The notes beneath the pieces were generated by a model. The model searched no databases. It was given only the letters and a program-made list of their open reading frames with translations, and had not been told where the DNA came from. This document shows positions 43,689-52,932 of a stretch of 64,000 bases of DNA, piece after piece. The translations under genes were made by a program, and so were the position numbers. Positions within the stretch are counted from its first letter, which is position 1, and each line of letters begins with the position of its first letter. Source of the DNA: Deltaproteobacteria bacterium (GTDB lineage Bacteria; Myxococcota_A; UBA9042; PHBI01; JACKFB01); assembly GCA_020632695.1 (NCBI GenBank), contig JACKFB010000015.1:1-64000 (forward strand). Reading direction: 5' to 3'.

Positions 43689-43871
43689 GGGCGACTCCGG
43701 GGGGCGAGGCGGGGGCGGCAACGTAGACGCACCATCGCTGATTCCGCGACTCTCCGATAGATGTGTGCCCGCGCGAGATCCCTGGACTCGGCAGGGCCGC
43801 GCGGCCACACTTTCGGAGCGCGTGCGCCGGAGAGCCCGGGCGTTCGAGGGGCCAGCGGCAAGGAGCCCAGC

Positions 43872-45575
43872 ATGGGGCGGTCGGGGCGGTCGGGGCGAGC
43901 GGGGCGGATGGCCGGAGGGCTCCTGTTCGCTTGGGTGGCGGCGTGTGGAGGCGCGGGCGGAGCGGATGTCCGGGGCGGGGCGGATGCGGGGGCCGAGGCC
44001 GGGGCGGAGACCGGGGCCGGGGCCGAGACCGGGGCCGAGACCGGGGCCGAGACCGGGGCCGAGACCGATGCCGGGGCCGAGACCGGGGCCGAGACCGGGG
44101 CCGAGACCGGGACCGAGGCCGGGGCCGGGGCCGAGACCGAGACCGGGGCCGAGACCGGGGCCGAGACCGGGGCCGAGACCGGGGCCGAGACCGGGGCCGA
44201 GACCGGGGCCGAGACCGAGACCGATGCGGGGCCGGAGCTGGGGGCGGTGGTGATCAATGAGGCGGAGTCGGTGGGGGATGACCGGATCGAGCTGGTGAAT
44301 CGGGGGGCGGGGGCGCGGGATGTCTCGGGGTGGCGGGTGTTCGACGGGGAGCACCTGGCCGCGAAGTCGTACGTCGTGGCGCCGGGCACGGTGCTCGCGG
44401 CGGGGGAGCGGTTGGTGCTGACCAAGGGGCAGCAGCATGGGTTCGGATTGGGCGACGCCGACGGGGTGATCCTGGAGGACGCGGCGGGCGCGCTGGTCGA
44501 CGCGACGAGCTGGGCCAAGGGGATGGCGGCGGTGAGCTGGTGCCGGTTCCCGGACGGGGTCGGGGCGTTCACGGCGTGCTCGGAGGCCACCTTTGGGGCG
44601 GTGAACGTCGACGTCCAGGACGCGGTGATTGTCGAGCCCCTGTGGATCGGCGGGGGGCCCAGCGCGACGGTGGAGGGGCCGGACTACGAGACGCTCGACG
44701 AGCTGAGCTTCGACGCGGCGGGGCGGCTGTGGGTGGCCGACGTGCCGCCGGCCTTGATCCACGTCTACGACCCCAGCGGCGGGTGGTTGGGCAGCGTGGG
44801 CGGCCTGGGCACGATGAAGGGCGAGTTCCTGGGGCTGGAGTCCATCCGGGCCACCCCGGACGGGCGGGTGGGGGCGCTGGACCGCGCGCAGAAGCGGATC
44901 CAGTTCTTCGACGCGGACTCGCGGGAGGCGCTGGGGTCCATCCCCTGCACCGGCTGCAAGGACCCGGTGGGGCTGGCGTTCCTGGCGGGCGGCGAGATCC
45001 TCGTCGTCGACCAGTCGCCCAACCGGGTGCTGACGCTCGACGCGCAGGGGGCGGCGGTCGGCGGCTATCAGTTCAGCAGCGGCGGGGGAGCCATCCTGTC
45101 GAAGCCGGAGACGCTGGCGGTGGACGCGGCGACGGACCGGCTGCTGGTGACCTCCGAGAACGCCGCGCGGGTCGAGATCTACGACCTGAGCGAGGGCACC
45201 TGGCGCGGCGAACACATCGGCGACCATCAGCAGGGAGGGACCCCCGAGCCCGGGCGCTTCGCGGGCGCCGTCGAGGGCATCGCCGTCGACCTCACCCGGG
45301 GGTTGCTCTTCATGAGCGACGAGGACAACGGCCGCATCCTGGTGCACGCGCTGGCCGACGTGGCCGACCTCTACGACCCCGAAGCGAACTTCGGCTTCCT
45401 GGGCGCCTTCGGGCGCACCGGCTCGAAGCCCGGTGAGATGAGCTCGGTCGACGGGCTCATCGTCGACGAGGCCAGCGGCCGCCTGGCGGTCGCCGACGAG
45501 GGCAACGCCCGGGTGCAGGTGTTCGCGATCGAGGCGATCATGGAGGCCCTGGGGCTCGCGGGGCCGACGCCATGA
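43872..45575 (+). CDS. Lipoprotein: GAET stalk, lamin-tail domain, NHL propeller
   Basis: 567-aa exported protein, first of three coupled genes. The signal ends WVAAC (C25). Residues ~35-119 are a Gly-Ala-Glu-Thr repeat stalk. Residues ~122-240 match a lamin-tail domain: VVINEAES, DRIELVNRG, DVSGWRVFDG, LVLTKG. From ~265 onward NHL-like blades follow (GRLWVADVPPALIHVYD, GRVGALDRAQKRIQFFD, EILVVDQSPNRVLTLD). The ATG at 43872 follows AAGGAG at 6 bases. Its stop overlaps the next start (ATGA at 45572). Lamin-tail domains are found in secreted bacterial proteins and often travel with CotH kinases, one of which is encoded two genes downstream. Confidence 0.84.
   Translation: MGRSGRSGRAGRMAGGLLFAWVAACGGAGGADVRGGADAGAEAGAETGAGAETGAETGAETGAETDAGAETGAETGAETGTEAGAGAETETGAETGAETGAETGAETGAETGAETETDAGPELGAVVINEAESVGDDRIELVNRGAGARDVSGWRVFDGEHLAAKSYVVAPGTVLAAGERLVLTKGQQHGFGLGDADGVILEDAAGALVDATSWAKGMAAVSWCRFPDGVGAFTACSEATFGAVNVDVQDAVIVEPLWIGGGPSATVEGPDYETLDELSFDAAGRLWVADVPPALIHVYDPSGGWLGSVGGLGTMKGEFLGLESIRATPDGRVGALDRAQKRIQFFDADSREALGSIPCTGCKDPVGLAFLAGGEILVVDQSPNRVLTLDAQGAAVGGYQFSSGGGAILSKPETLAVDAATDRLLVTSENAARVEIYDLSEGTWRGEHIGDHQQGGTPEPGRFAGAVEGIAVDLTRGLLFMSDEDNGRILVHALADVADLYDPEANFGFLGAFGRTGSKPGEMSSVDGLIVDEASGRLAVADEGNARVQVFAIEAIMEALGLAGPTP
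43975..44229. repeat. In-frame GGCCGAGACCGG array
   Basis: About 255 bp of gagacc/ggggcc hexamers with occasional gatgcc, gaggcc and gggacc variants; encodes the Gly-Ala-Glu-Thr stalk of the lamin-tail lipoprotein. Nearly the same units occur in the next gene. Confidence 0.93.
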
Positions 45576-47485
45576 CGCGCTGGGGGGCGGTGGCGGTGGT
45601 CGTGGCGGTGGTGGTGGTCGTGGCGGGGTGCGGGGCCGGGGCCGATGCCGGGGCCGAGACCGAGGCCGGGGCCGAGACCGAGGCCGAGGCCGGGGCCGAG
45701 ACCGGGGCCGAGACCGAGACCGGGGCCGGGGCCGATGCCGAGACCGAGACCGGGGCCGGGACCGAGACCGAGACCGGGGCCGAGACCGGGGCCGAGACTG
45801 GGGCCGAGACCGGGGCCGAGGCCGGGGCCGGGGCCGAGACCGGGGCCGAGACCGGGGCCGGGGCCGAGACCGAGACCGGGGCCGAGGCCGATGCCGAGAC
45901 CGAGACCGGGGCCGGGGCCGGGGCCGAGGCCGGGGCCGAGACCGGGGCCGAGACTGGGGCCGAGACTGGGGCCGAGACCGGGGCCGAGACTGGGGCCGAG
46001 GCCGAGGCCGGGGCCGAGACTGGGGCCGAGACTGGGGCCGAGACCGAGACCGGGGCGGAGACCGAGACGGGGGGCGACGCTGAGGTGGAGGTGGGGCCGG
46101 ATGTCTGTGGTGGGTTGCCTGCGCTGGATGCGCTGGGGCCTCCGGTGAATTCGGCTCCCTGGTTGGAGACGCTGGTGGCGCTCTACGACTGCGGGGTGCT
46201 GAGTCGGGACGGGCTCCGGGAGCGGCTCGAGCAGGTGCCGGCGCCGGCGGGGTGGCCGGTCGATGGCACCGTGCTCCTCAGCGCGAGCGAGGTGCCCTGG
46301 GAGCTCGATGCGAATCTGGTGGTGCCGGGCGGTGCGGTGCTGCTCATGGCGCCGGGGGCTCGGCTGCGGCTGGGCGAGGGGGTGCGGCTCGAGGTGCAGG
46401 GGCGGCTCGTCGGGTTGGGGCGGGTGGACGCGCCGCTGGTCATCGAGGGCCCGCCGGCCGGCTACGACACGGTGGCGCTGCTGGGCGGCCCCGACCTGCT
46501 GGCGCACGCGTCGCTGCGCTCGGGGCGCGCGCTCATCAGCCTGGGCGCCACGCAGGCGCCGGCGCTTCTGGAGGATCTGCGCTTCGACGCCTGGACCGAC
46601 AACGCCTTGCGCCTCGACCACACCCCCGACGCCACCCTGCGGCGGGCCCACTTCGGCGCCGACACGCCGGAGGAGCTGCAGTCGGGGGAGGCGCTCTCGG
46701 GCGACCACAGCTCGATCCTCGTCGAGGGCTGCACCTTCTGGCCCAGCATCACCTTCGACGACGCCATCGACCTGGAGAACTGCCCGGCCAGCCGCCCGGT
46801 GCGCGTGGTCGGCAACGACTTCCTGGGCGGACTGGACGACGCCATCGACCTGGACCTCTGCTACGCGCTGGTCGACGGCAACTTCATCCGCGGCTACTTC
46901 CCCACCGCGGGCGCCGACCAGGGGCTCAACGGCGGCGGGATCACCGGTCAGGCCAGCACGGTGACGCTGGTGGACAACGTCATCGAGGACTGCCGCCACG
47001 GCATCGGCTTCAAGGACGGCAGCAAGGTGACGCTGCTGCACACCACCATCACCGGCTGCAACATCGGGCTCGCCCTCTACCGCACCTCGCCCTCGGCCAA
47101 GCTGCCCTCGATGCTGGTCACCAACTGCCTGGTCTACGGGAACCCCGATCTGGACACCGGGCTGCCCCACGACATCGAGCTGGACGGCGCCTGGACCGGC
47201 TCGCCCGGCGCGTTGGACCCGCAGCTCCTCTCGGCGCGCTACACGCTCTTCGAGACGCCCTGGCCCGGCGAGCAGAACCTCAGCGCCGACCCGCTGCTGG
47301 CCGACGAGGGTGGCGTGCCGGTGCCGCAGCCGGGCTCGCCGGCCATCGGGACGGGGCTGGCGCCGGAGCAGGCGGGGCTGGACGCCGCGACGCTCGACGC
47401 GCTGCGGCTGGATTTCCGCGGGCACTCGCGCCTGGGCGCGGGCGGCAGCTTCGCGCCGGTGACCCGGGGGGCCGTCGAGCCATGA
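45572..47485 (+). CDS. Lipoprotein: GAET stalk and right-handed beta-helix
   Basis: 637-aa exported protein, second in the operon. The signal ends VVVAGC (C20). A Gly-Ala-Glu-Thr stalk fills ~22-171. From ~225 the sequence has the short, regular strands of a parallel beta-helix (GAVLLMAPGARLRLGEGVRL, RVVGNDFLGGLDDAIDLD, VTLVDNVIEDCRHGIGFKDG), in the style of right-handed helix proteins with pectate-lyase-like folds. No lyase triad is evident. Starts and stops overlap with both neighbours by ATGA, so the three proteins are probably made in fixed ratio. Confidence 0.82.
   Translation: MTRWGAVAVVVAVVVVVAGCGAGADAGAETEAGAETEAEAGAETGAETETGAGADAETETGAGTETETGAETGAETGAETGAEAGAGAETGAETGAGAETETGAEADAETETGAGAGAEAGAETGAETGAETGAETGAETGAEAEAGAETGAETGAETETGAETETGGDAEVEVGPDVCGGLPALDALGPPVNSAPWLETLVALYDCGVLSRDGLRERLEQVPAPAGWPVDGTVLLSASEVPWELDANLVVPGGAVLLMAPGARLRLGEGVRLEVQGRLVGLGRVDAPLVIEGPPAGYDTVALLGGPDLLAHASLRSGRALISLGATQAPALLEDLRFDAWTDNALRLDHTPDATLRRAHFGADTPEELQSGEALSGDHSSILVEGCTFWPSITFDDAIDLENCPASRPVRVVGNDFLGGLDDAIDLDLCYALVDGNFIRGYFPTAGADQGLNGGGITGQASTVTLVDNVIEDCRHGIGFKDGSKVTLLHTTITGCNIGLALYRTSPSAKLPSMLVTNCLVYGNPDLDTGLPHDIELDGAWTGSPGALDPQLLSARYTLFETPWPGEQNLSADPLLADEGGVPVPQPGSPAIGTGLAPEQAGLDAATLDALRLDFRGHSRLGAGGSFAPVTRGAVEP
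45620..46085. repeat. In-frame GGCCGAGACCGG array, second copy
   Basis: About 465 bp of the same hexamer vocabulary as the array at 43975, with additional gaggcc and actggg variants. It encodes the stalk of the beta-helix lipoprotein. Confidence 0.93.
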
Positions 47486-49056
47486 CGCCGCGGGCGTCCC
47501 GGCGGGTGGCGGCGTGGGGCGCCGCGCTCCTCATGGTGGCGTGCGGGGGCGACGGCGGGGCCTCGGACGCCGCGGGTCCAGGAGCCGACGGCGGGCCCGA
47601 CGCCGCGCCCGAGGTCGCCGCTCCCGATGGCGCGGCGGGGGACGACGACTCGAGGCCCGAGGCCGACAGCGGCGTCGAGGCCGGCGGCGACGCCGCGCCC
47701 GAGCTGGCCGAACCGCCGCCGGAGCTGCCGGAGCTGCCGGAGCTGGCGGACCTGCCCGACCCGGGCCCCGACGCCGAGCCTCCAGCGGACACCGGCCCGG
47801 ACGACGAGTCAGAGGTCGAGCAGCTCGATGAGTGTCCCGTCGCCACCGACGACGAGCTGGCGCGGCAGGCGGTGATCCTCTCGGGCCAGACGGTCGTCGA
47901 GATCTCCATCGGCCTCAGCGGCGTGGCGATGGAGCGCCTGCGCAAGCAGCCCTATCAGTACGTCGAGGGCACCGTGTCGGTGGTCGACGCTGACGGCACC
48001 CTCGGCCCCTACCAGGTCACGGTCCGCTTGAAGGGCGGCGGCAACGGCGAGCCGGGCGAGGGGTCCTTCCAGGACATCGACCACAAGCCGGCCTTCAAGA
48101 TCGACATGAACCGCATCGTGCCCTGCCAGACCCTGGCCGGGCTGTCGAAGCTGACGCTGAACAACATGGTGCAGGACCCCTCGATGCTGCACGAGTGGCT
48201 CGCCTACGGGCTGTATCGCGAGCGCGAGCTGCCGGCGGCGCGGGTCGGCTACGCCTGGGTGCGCGTCAACGCCCAGGACTACGGGCTCTACGCCAATATC
48301 GAGGTCTACGACCAGCGCGGCTTCCGCCACGAGCACTTCGAGTCCACCGACCACCTCTACGAGGGGCAGAGCGGCTCGGATTTCACCCAGTCCCTGTCAG
48401 CCAGCTTCGAGATCGACCACGGCGATCCCAAGGACCGCAGCGACCTGGAGGCGGCCATCGCCGAGCTGGCCGCGGCGCCGCTGGAGGGTCTGGTCGTCGC
48501 GACCCACGAGCGCTTCGACTGGCCCTCGGTGGCCGCCATGCTGGCCGTCGAGCGCTTCGCCGGACAGCACGACGGCTACACGCAGCAGCGCAACAACTTC
48601 TACGCCCACTCCGACGACGACGGGCGCTTCACGCTGCTGCCCTGGGGCCAGGACATGGCCTTCACCCAGACGCTGGTCTTCGGGCTGATCAAGGGCGTGC
48701 TGGCCAAGCGCTGCGTGCGGGATCCCGACTGCAACTGGCTCTTCCAGCAGGCGCTGGCGGCGACCGTCGAGGGCGTCGTGGATGGCAACCTGGTCGCCCG
48801 CGCCGAGGAGCGGGCCGCCACGCTGCAGCCATGGGTGGAGGCGGATCCGCGGCGGCCCTACTCGCTGTCGGAGCATCAGGCCGAGCTGGACTCCACCCTG
48901 ACCTATCTCAGCGAGCAGCCGGCTCGCCTCATGGACGCGGTGCAGTGCGTGGCCGACCCGTCCCGCGACGGTGACGGGGACGGCTACGACTGCGTCCACG
49001 ACTGCGACGACACGCTCAGCCTGGTCTACCCGGGCTCCGTGCCCTTGTGCCCCTGA
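47482..49056 (+). CDS. CotH-type protein kinase lipoprotein with DxDxDG metal motif
   Basis: 524-aa exported protein, last of the operon. The signal ends LMVAC (C21); an Asp/Ala/Pro spacer runs to ~110. Residues ~135-420 match the CotH kinase family: the N-terminal sheet (YQVTVRLKGGGNGEPGEG), KLTLNNMVQDPSMLHEWLAY, YGLYANIEVYD and LPWGQDMAF, the last corresponding to the conserved metal/ATP-site Asp segment. The C-terminus has the DGDGDGYDCVHDCDD calcium-type motif common in secreted myxobacterial proteins. CotH kinases phosphorylate surface proteins in spores and effectors; substrates here might be the two co-encoded stalk lipoproteins. The 3' end overlaps the convergent DUF2254 gene by 31 bp. 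Confidence 0.82.
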   Translation: MTPRASRRVAAWGAALLMVACGGDGGASDAAGPGADGGPDAAPEVAAPDGAAGDDDSRPEADSGVEAGGDAAPELAEPPPELPELPELADLPDPGPDAEPPADTGPDDESEVEQLDECPVATDDELARQAVILSGQTVVEISIGLSGVAMERLRKQPYQYVEGTVSVVDADGTLGPYQVTVRLKGGGNGEPGEGSFQDIDHKPAFKIDMNRIVPCQTLAGLSKLTLNNMVQDPSMLHEWLAYGLYRERELPAARVGYAWVRVNAQDYGLYANIEVYDQRGFRHEHFESTDHLYEGQSGSDFTQSLSASFEIDHGDPKDRSDLEAAIAELAAAPLEGLVVATHERFDWPSVAAMLAVERFAGQHDGYTQQRNNFYAHSDDDGRFTLLPWGQDMAFTQTLVFGLIKGVLAKRCVRDPDCNWLFQQALAATVEGVVDGNLVARAEERAATLQPWVEADPRRPYSLSEHQAELDSTLTYLSEQPARLMDAVQCVADPSRDGDGDGYDCVHDCDDTLSLVYPGSVPLCP

Positions 49057-50648
49057 CGGCCCGAGCGCGGCGCGGCGACCCCGAGGCCGGCGAAGAAGGG
49101 CAGCAGGAAGGCGCGCTGGTCGGGCGGCAGATAGTCCCAGTTGACCTCGCGGTTCGAGATCTCCCACCACTCCGGGTCGACCAGGGCGTAGAGCTCGTCC
49201 CGCACGGCCCGCAGCCGGTGGGTGCGGTCGCCGCGCATGTCGTCGGCGATGCGCTCGGCGCACTCCTGCTCGCCGCGGGCGAGGTAGTAGGTGGCCAGCT
49301 TCACCTGGGCGCGGCGCACGCCCTGCTCGACCAGCGCCGCCTCCTCGTCCTCGGGCTCGCGGTCGAGATCGAGGAAGATGTCCAGCACGGCGTCGTGGGC
49401 CGCCGAGCCGGTGGCGTGCATGTGCTGGAGCAGGTCGCACAGGTCGTGGGCCGCCGTCTCCAACACGAACCCGCCCTTGCTGGCGAGCGCCAGGCGTCCG
49501 TAGAAGCGGAGGCGGCTGGCGACCTCGATCACCTCGGAGTCCAGGCGCAGGTCCACCAGCGCGAGGGCCAGCCGCTTGTACTCGAAGAGCACGTGGTAGG
49601 CGCTGCGGAAGTCGCGGCTGCTGATGCTGTCGCGGGCGAAGGTGTTGAGGAAGCGGTTGCACAGGCGCAGGCACGCCGCGTCGCCGGAGCGAGCGGCCGA
49701 CTCGCCGAGCTGCCGGGTGAAGATGGCGATGAGGTGGTTCACGTCGGGGATGCGGTGCAGCGCCTGGTGGTAGGCGGTCTGGTAGGCGCGGAGGATCTTC
49801 GCCTCGACCCAGCCGTGCTGCTCCTCGAGGAGCGCCAGCGTGCGCGGGTCCAGCGTCACGAAGTCGGCGTCCCCGCGGCCCAGCGGGTCGGTCCGGAACC
49901 AGGCGGGGGTCAGCTCGCCCTTGCGCGCGATGTGGGCGGTGGCCATCTCGGCCAGGCCACGCAGCGACATCACCGCGACGGCCTTCTCGTCGCCCTTGAC
50001 CGCGTTGAGCACCATGTCGGCGAGCTGATCGATGCCGGTCAGCATCTCGGTGCGGGCGCGGTCCACCGCCGGGGCGCCGCGGCGGCTCACCGCGTCCAGC
50101 GCGTCGGTGGCGTCGCGCCGGATGCGGGCGATGACCTGGTCGGGGGCCAGGAACCGGAACACGTAGGTGAAGTAAGGCAGCAGGATCAGCACGGCCAGGG
50201 ACATCATGGCGACCGTGGTGGCGACCATGACCCGGGGGTAGGGATCGGCGAAGAGGCTCATGTCGGTCCAGATCACCTGGGTCACCGTGAGCACCAGGAA
50301 GACCGTGGTGAGGATGTTCACCGGGTCGCGGACGAAGAGCTCGGCGATGCGCGACGTGTAGCGGGCGGCGGCGAGCTGGACCACGATGGCGACGACGGTG
50401 AGCGCGACGGCGAGGATGCCGACGGTGATCTCCGCCATGTTGGTCATCGCGTCGCGGGCGTCGCGGTGGGTGATGAGGTCCAGCGGGCCGTGGGGCGAGC
50501 CGGTGGCGGCGAAGTCGAGCCACCACAGCGTCCCGTAGAGGCCGGCGGCCATCGCCAGCAGCACGAAGAAGGTCAGGAGCACCCGCAGCCAGCCGCGGTC
50601 CGACGCCGGCTGGCGGTGCTCGGGGGGCTGGTCGGTCACGGCGCTCAT
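49026..50648 (-). CDS. DUF2254 family membrane protein
   Basis: 540-aa inner-membrane protein. Four hydrophobic helices lie in the first ~170 residues (LLTFFVLLAMAAGLYGTLWW, then EITVGILAVALTVVAIVVQL and two more), followed by a long cytosolic helical domain. The pattern AARYTSRIAELFVRDP and LPYFTYVFRFL fits the DUF2254 family, whose role is unknown. The ATG at 50648 overlaps the TatD stop (ATGA), so it is translated with TatD. Confidence 0.82.
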   Translation of the reverse strand: MSAVTDQPPEHRQPASDRGWLRVLLTFFVLLAMAAGLYGTLWWLDFAATGSPHGPLDLITHRDARDAMTNMAEITVGILAVALTVVAIVVQLAAARYTSRIAELFVRDPVNILTTVFLVLTVTQVIWTDMSLFADPYPRVMVATTVAMMSLAVLILLPYFTYVFRFLAPDQVIARIRRDATDALDAVSRRGAPAVDRARTEMLTGIDQLADMVLNAVKGDEKAVAVMSLRGLAEMATAHIARKGELTPAWFRTDPLGRGDADFVTLDPRTLALLEEQHGWVEAKILRAYQTAYHQALHRIPDVNHLIAIFTRQLGESAARSGDAACLRLCNRFLNTFARDSISSRDFRSAYHVLFEYKRLALALVDLRLDSEVIEVASRLRFYGRLALASKGGFVLETAAHDLCDLLQHMHATGSAAHDAVLDIFLDLDREPEDEEAALVEQGVRRAQVKLATYYLARGEQECAERIADDMRGDRTHRLRAVRDELYALVDPEWWEISNREVNWDYLPPDQRAFLLPFFAGLGVAAPRSGRQGHKGTEPG

Positions 50649-51445
50649 GCCGCCTCGCGCAGGCCGAAGAGCTGGCGCGCGTTGCGCTCGGTGAGCGCGG
50701 CGATGGCGTCCGAGGTCTGGCCGCGCAGCTCGGCGACGCAGGCGACGGTCGCTCCGAGGAAGGCGGGCTCGTTGCGCGTGCCGGCGCGGTCGGGCGCCGG
50801 CTGATCCGGGGCGTCCGTCTCGACCAGCAGGTGATCTGGCGGGACCGCGGCGACGGAGCGGGCGGGGGCTGAGCCGGGGCGCAGGACCGTGGCCGCGAAG
50901 GAGATGCGGAGGCCGAGCCCGGCGAAGCGGGGCACCAGCTCCGGGGAGCCGGACCAGGCGTGGACCTGGCCGCCGGCGCGGGGGAGGCCGTCGGCGCTGA
51001 GGAGCTCGAGGGCGCGGCCGTAGGCGCGGACGATGTGGAGCACCACCGGCAGGTCGCGGTCGCGGGCCATGGCGAGCTGGACGCGGAAGGCACGCTCCTG
51101 GCGCGCGGTGCTCCGCTTGCCGGCGGCGGTGGCGCGGTCCAGGCCGATCTCGCCCAGGGCGACGGGGCGGACGGGCTCCGGGGCGTCCAGGGCGGCGTCC
51201 AGGTCGGCCAGCAGCGCGTCGAGCCGCGCGTCGTCGTGGGCGGCGGTGACGGTCCACGGGTGCAGCCCGTAGCTCACGTGGACGTCGGCGTGGGCGAGCG
51301 CCAGCGCGGCCTGGCGGCTCCAGCCCGGCGGGTCGACGCCGCCCAGGACGAAGCCGCGCACGCCCGCCCGGCGGGCCCGCTCGAGGGCCTCGGCGCGATC
51401 CGCGTCGAAGGCCGGCGCGTCGATGTGGCAGTGAGCATCCAGCAC
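50645..51445 (-). CDS. TatD-family metal-dependent hydrolase/DNase
   Basis: 266-aa amidohydrolase-fold enzyme. Metal ligands visible: His5 and His7 in DAHCHID, the Glu in LGEIGLD, His in VVLHIVRAYG and VHAWSGS, and Asp in VETDAPD. Family members are 3'-5' exonucleases or D-Tyr-tRNA-type hydrolases. The GTG at 51445 is preferred to the TTG at 51481, which adds residues before the usual start. Its stop overlaps the DUF2254 start. Confidence 0.88.
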   Translation of the reverse strand: MLDAHCHIDAPAFDADRAEALERARRAGVRGFVLGGVDPPGWSRQAALALAHADVHVSYGLHPWTVTAAHDDARLDALLADLDAALDAPEPVRPVALGEIGLDRATAAGKRSTARQERAFRVQLAMARDRDLPVVLHIVRAYGRALELLSADGLPRAGGQVHAWSGSPELVPRFAGLGLRISFAATVLRPGSAPARSVAAVPPDHLLVETDAPDQPAPDRAGTRNEPAFLGATVACVAELRGQTSDAIAALTERNARQLFGLREAA

Positions 51446-51585
51446 GCAGCGAGCTTGGGCCGCAGCCGGCGGCCACGTCAATCGGAGCCGGCGCGTCGGC
51501 GCGCGCCGCGGTCGTGGCGAGTCCGACGGCGACCCGGTAGGGTGGCCCGGCGTGGGTTCGGCGCTTCGAGACGCGAGGTGAGCGG

Positions 51586-52926
51586 GTGAGCGAGTACGAC
51601 GTGGACTTCTTCGTGCTGGGCGGGGGCTCGGGCGGCGTGCGGGCCGCGCGCATCGCCGGGAAGCTCGGCGCCAGGGTGGCGCTGTGCGAGTCCCGCAAGC
51701 TGGGCGGCACCTGCGTCAACGTCGGCTGCGTGCCCAAGAAGCTGATGGTCTACGCGTCGGCAGCCGGCGGCGCCGTCGAGGAGGCCGCCGGCTACGGCTG
51801 GAGCGTGCCGGGAACGCCGAGCTTCGACTGGCCCACCTTCCGCGCGCGAAAGGACGCGGAGATCGCGCGCCTGAACGGCGTCTACGCGCGGCTGCTGGAC
51901 CAGGCGGGCGTGCGCGTGATCCACGGGCACGGGCGCTTCGTCGGCCCCCACGCCGTCTCGGTCGGCGACGAGGTCATCACCGCTCGCTACATCCTCATCG
52001 CCACCGGCGCGTGGCCGAGCGTGCCCGAGTTCCCCGGCGCCGATCTCTGCGTGAACTCGAACGCGATGTTCTCGCTGGAGGCGCTGCCCGCGCGCGCGGT
52101 GGTGGTGGGCGGGGGCTACATCGGCCTGGAGTTCGCCGGCATCCTCGAGGGCCTCGGCACCGACGTGACGCTGGTGCACCGCGGCCCGCGGCTCCTGCGC
52201 GAGTTCGACGACGACATCGGGCCCTTCCTGGCCACCGAGCTGCGCCGGCGCGGCGTCGACCTGCGGCTGGAGCGGCAGATCATGCGGGTGGCTCGCCGCG
52301 ACGAGGAGCTGGAGGTCGAGCTCGACCACGGCGAGCACCTGCGGACCGACCTGGTGCTCATGGCCACCGGCCGCGCGCCCCTGGTCGCCGGCCTCGACCT
52401 GCCCGCCGCCGGCGTCGCCCTGAACGCCTGGGGAGCGGTCGCCGTGGACGCCTCGCGCCAGACCAGCGTGCCCCACATCTACGCCGTCGGCGACGTGGCC
52501 GGCAGCGCGGCGCTGACCCCGGTCGCCCTGGCCGAGGGCCAGGCCGTGGCCCGGATGCTCTTCGGCGGCGGCGAGGTCCGCTGCGAGCCCTGGCGAGTCC
52601 CCACCGCCGTGTTCAGCCAGCCCCCCGTGGCCACGGTCGGCCTCACCGAGGCCCAGGCCACCGCCGAGGGCCACCGCGTGCGCGTCTTCCGCTCCGAGTT
52701 CACCCCCATGGCCTTCGCCCTGAGCGGCCGCACCGAGCGCGCGCTGCTCAAGCTGGTGGTCGACACCGAAGACGACCGCGTCCTCGGCTTCCACATGGTG
52801 GGCATGGACGCCGCCGAGATCATCCAAGGCCTGGCAGTCGCACTCACCTGCGGCGTCACCAAGGCCCAACTCGACGCCACGCTCGGCATCCATCCGACGA
52901 TGGCAGAGGAATGGGTCACGATGTAG
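51586..52926 (+). CDS. gor: Glutathione-disulfide reductase
   Basis: 446-aa flavoprotein disulphide reductase. FAD motif GGGSGG at 12-17, redox pair Cys43 and Cys48 in GGTCVNVGCVPKK, second nucleotide motif GGGYIGLEFAG, and catalytic His436-Glu441 in HPTMAEE. The absence of a long extra domain and the GGTCVNVGCVPKK and VPTAVFSQPP segments fit the glutathione reductase branch rather than lipoamide dehydrogenase. The GTG at 51586 follows GAGG at 7 bases. Cytoplasmic thiol homeostasis, using NADPH, is the expected role. Confidence 0.88.
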   Translation: MSEYDVDFFVLGGGSGGVRAARIAGKLGARVALCESRKLGGTCVNVGCVPKKLMVYASAAGGAVEEAAGYGWSVPGTPSFDWPTFRARKDAEIARLNGVYARLLDQAGVRVIHGHGRFVGPHAVSVGDEVITARYILIATGAWPSVPEFPGADLCVNSNAMFSLEALPARAVVVGGGYIGLEFAGILEGLGTDVTLVHRGPRLLREFDDDIGPFLATELRRRGVDLRLERQIMRVARRDEELEVELDHGEHLRTDLVLMATGRAPLVAGLDLPAAGVALNAWGAVAVDASRQTSVPHIYAVGDVAGSAALTPVALAEGQAVARMLFGGGEVRCEPWRVPTAVFSQPPVATVGLTEAQATAEGHRVRVFRSEFTPMAFALSGRTERALLKLVVDTEDDRVLGFHMVGMDAAEIIQGLAVALTCGVTKAQLDATLGIHPTMAEEWVTM

Positions 52927-52932
52927 ATCGAG

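Noticed and set aside
43761..43871. Longer N-terminus for the lamin-tail lipoprotein
   Set aside because: The ATG at 43872 has AAGGAG at proper spacing and opens the lipoprotein signal; the earlier start would place the signal inside the protein.
51540..51570. tRNA-like ggttcggcgcttcgag string
   Set aside because: No matching acceptor stem, anticodon arm or CCA could be assembled around it.
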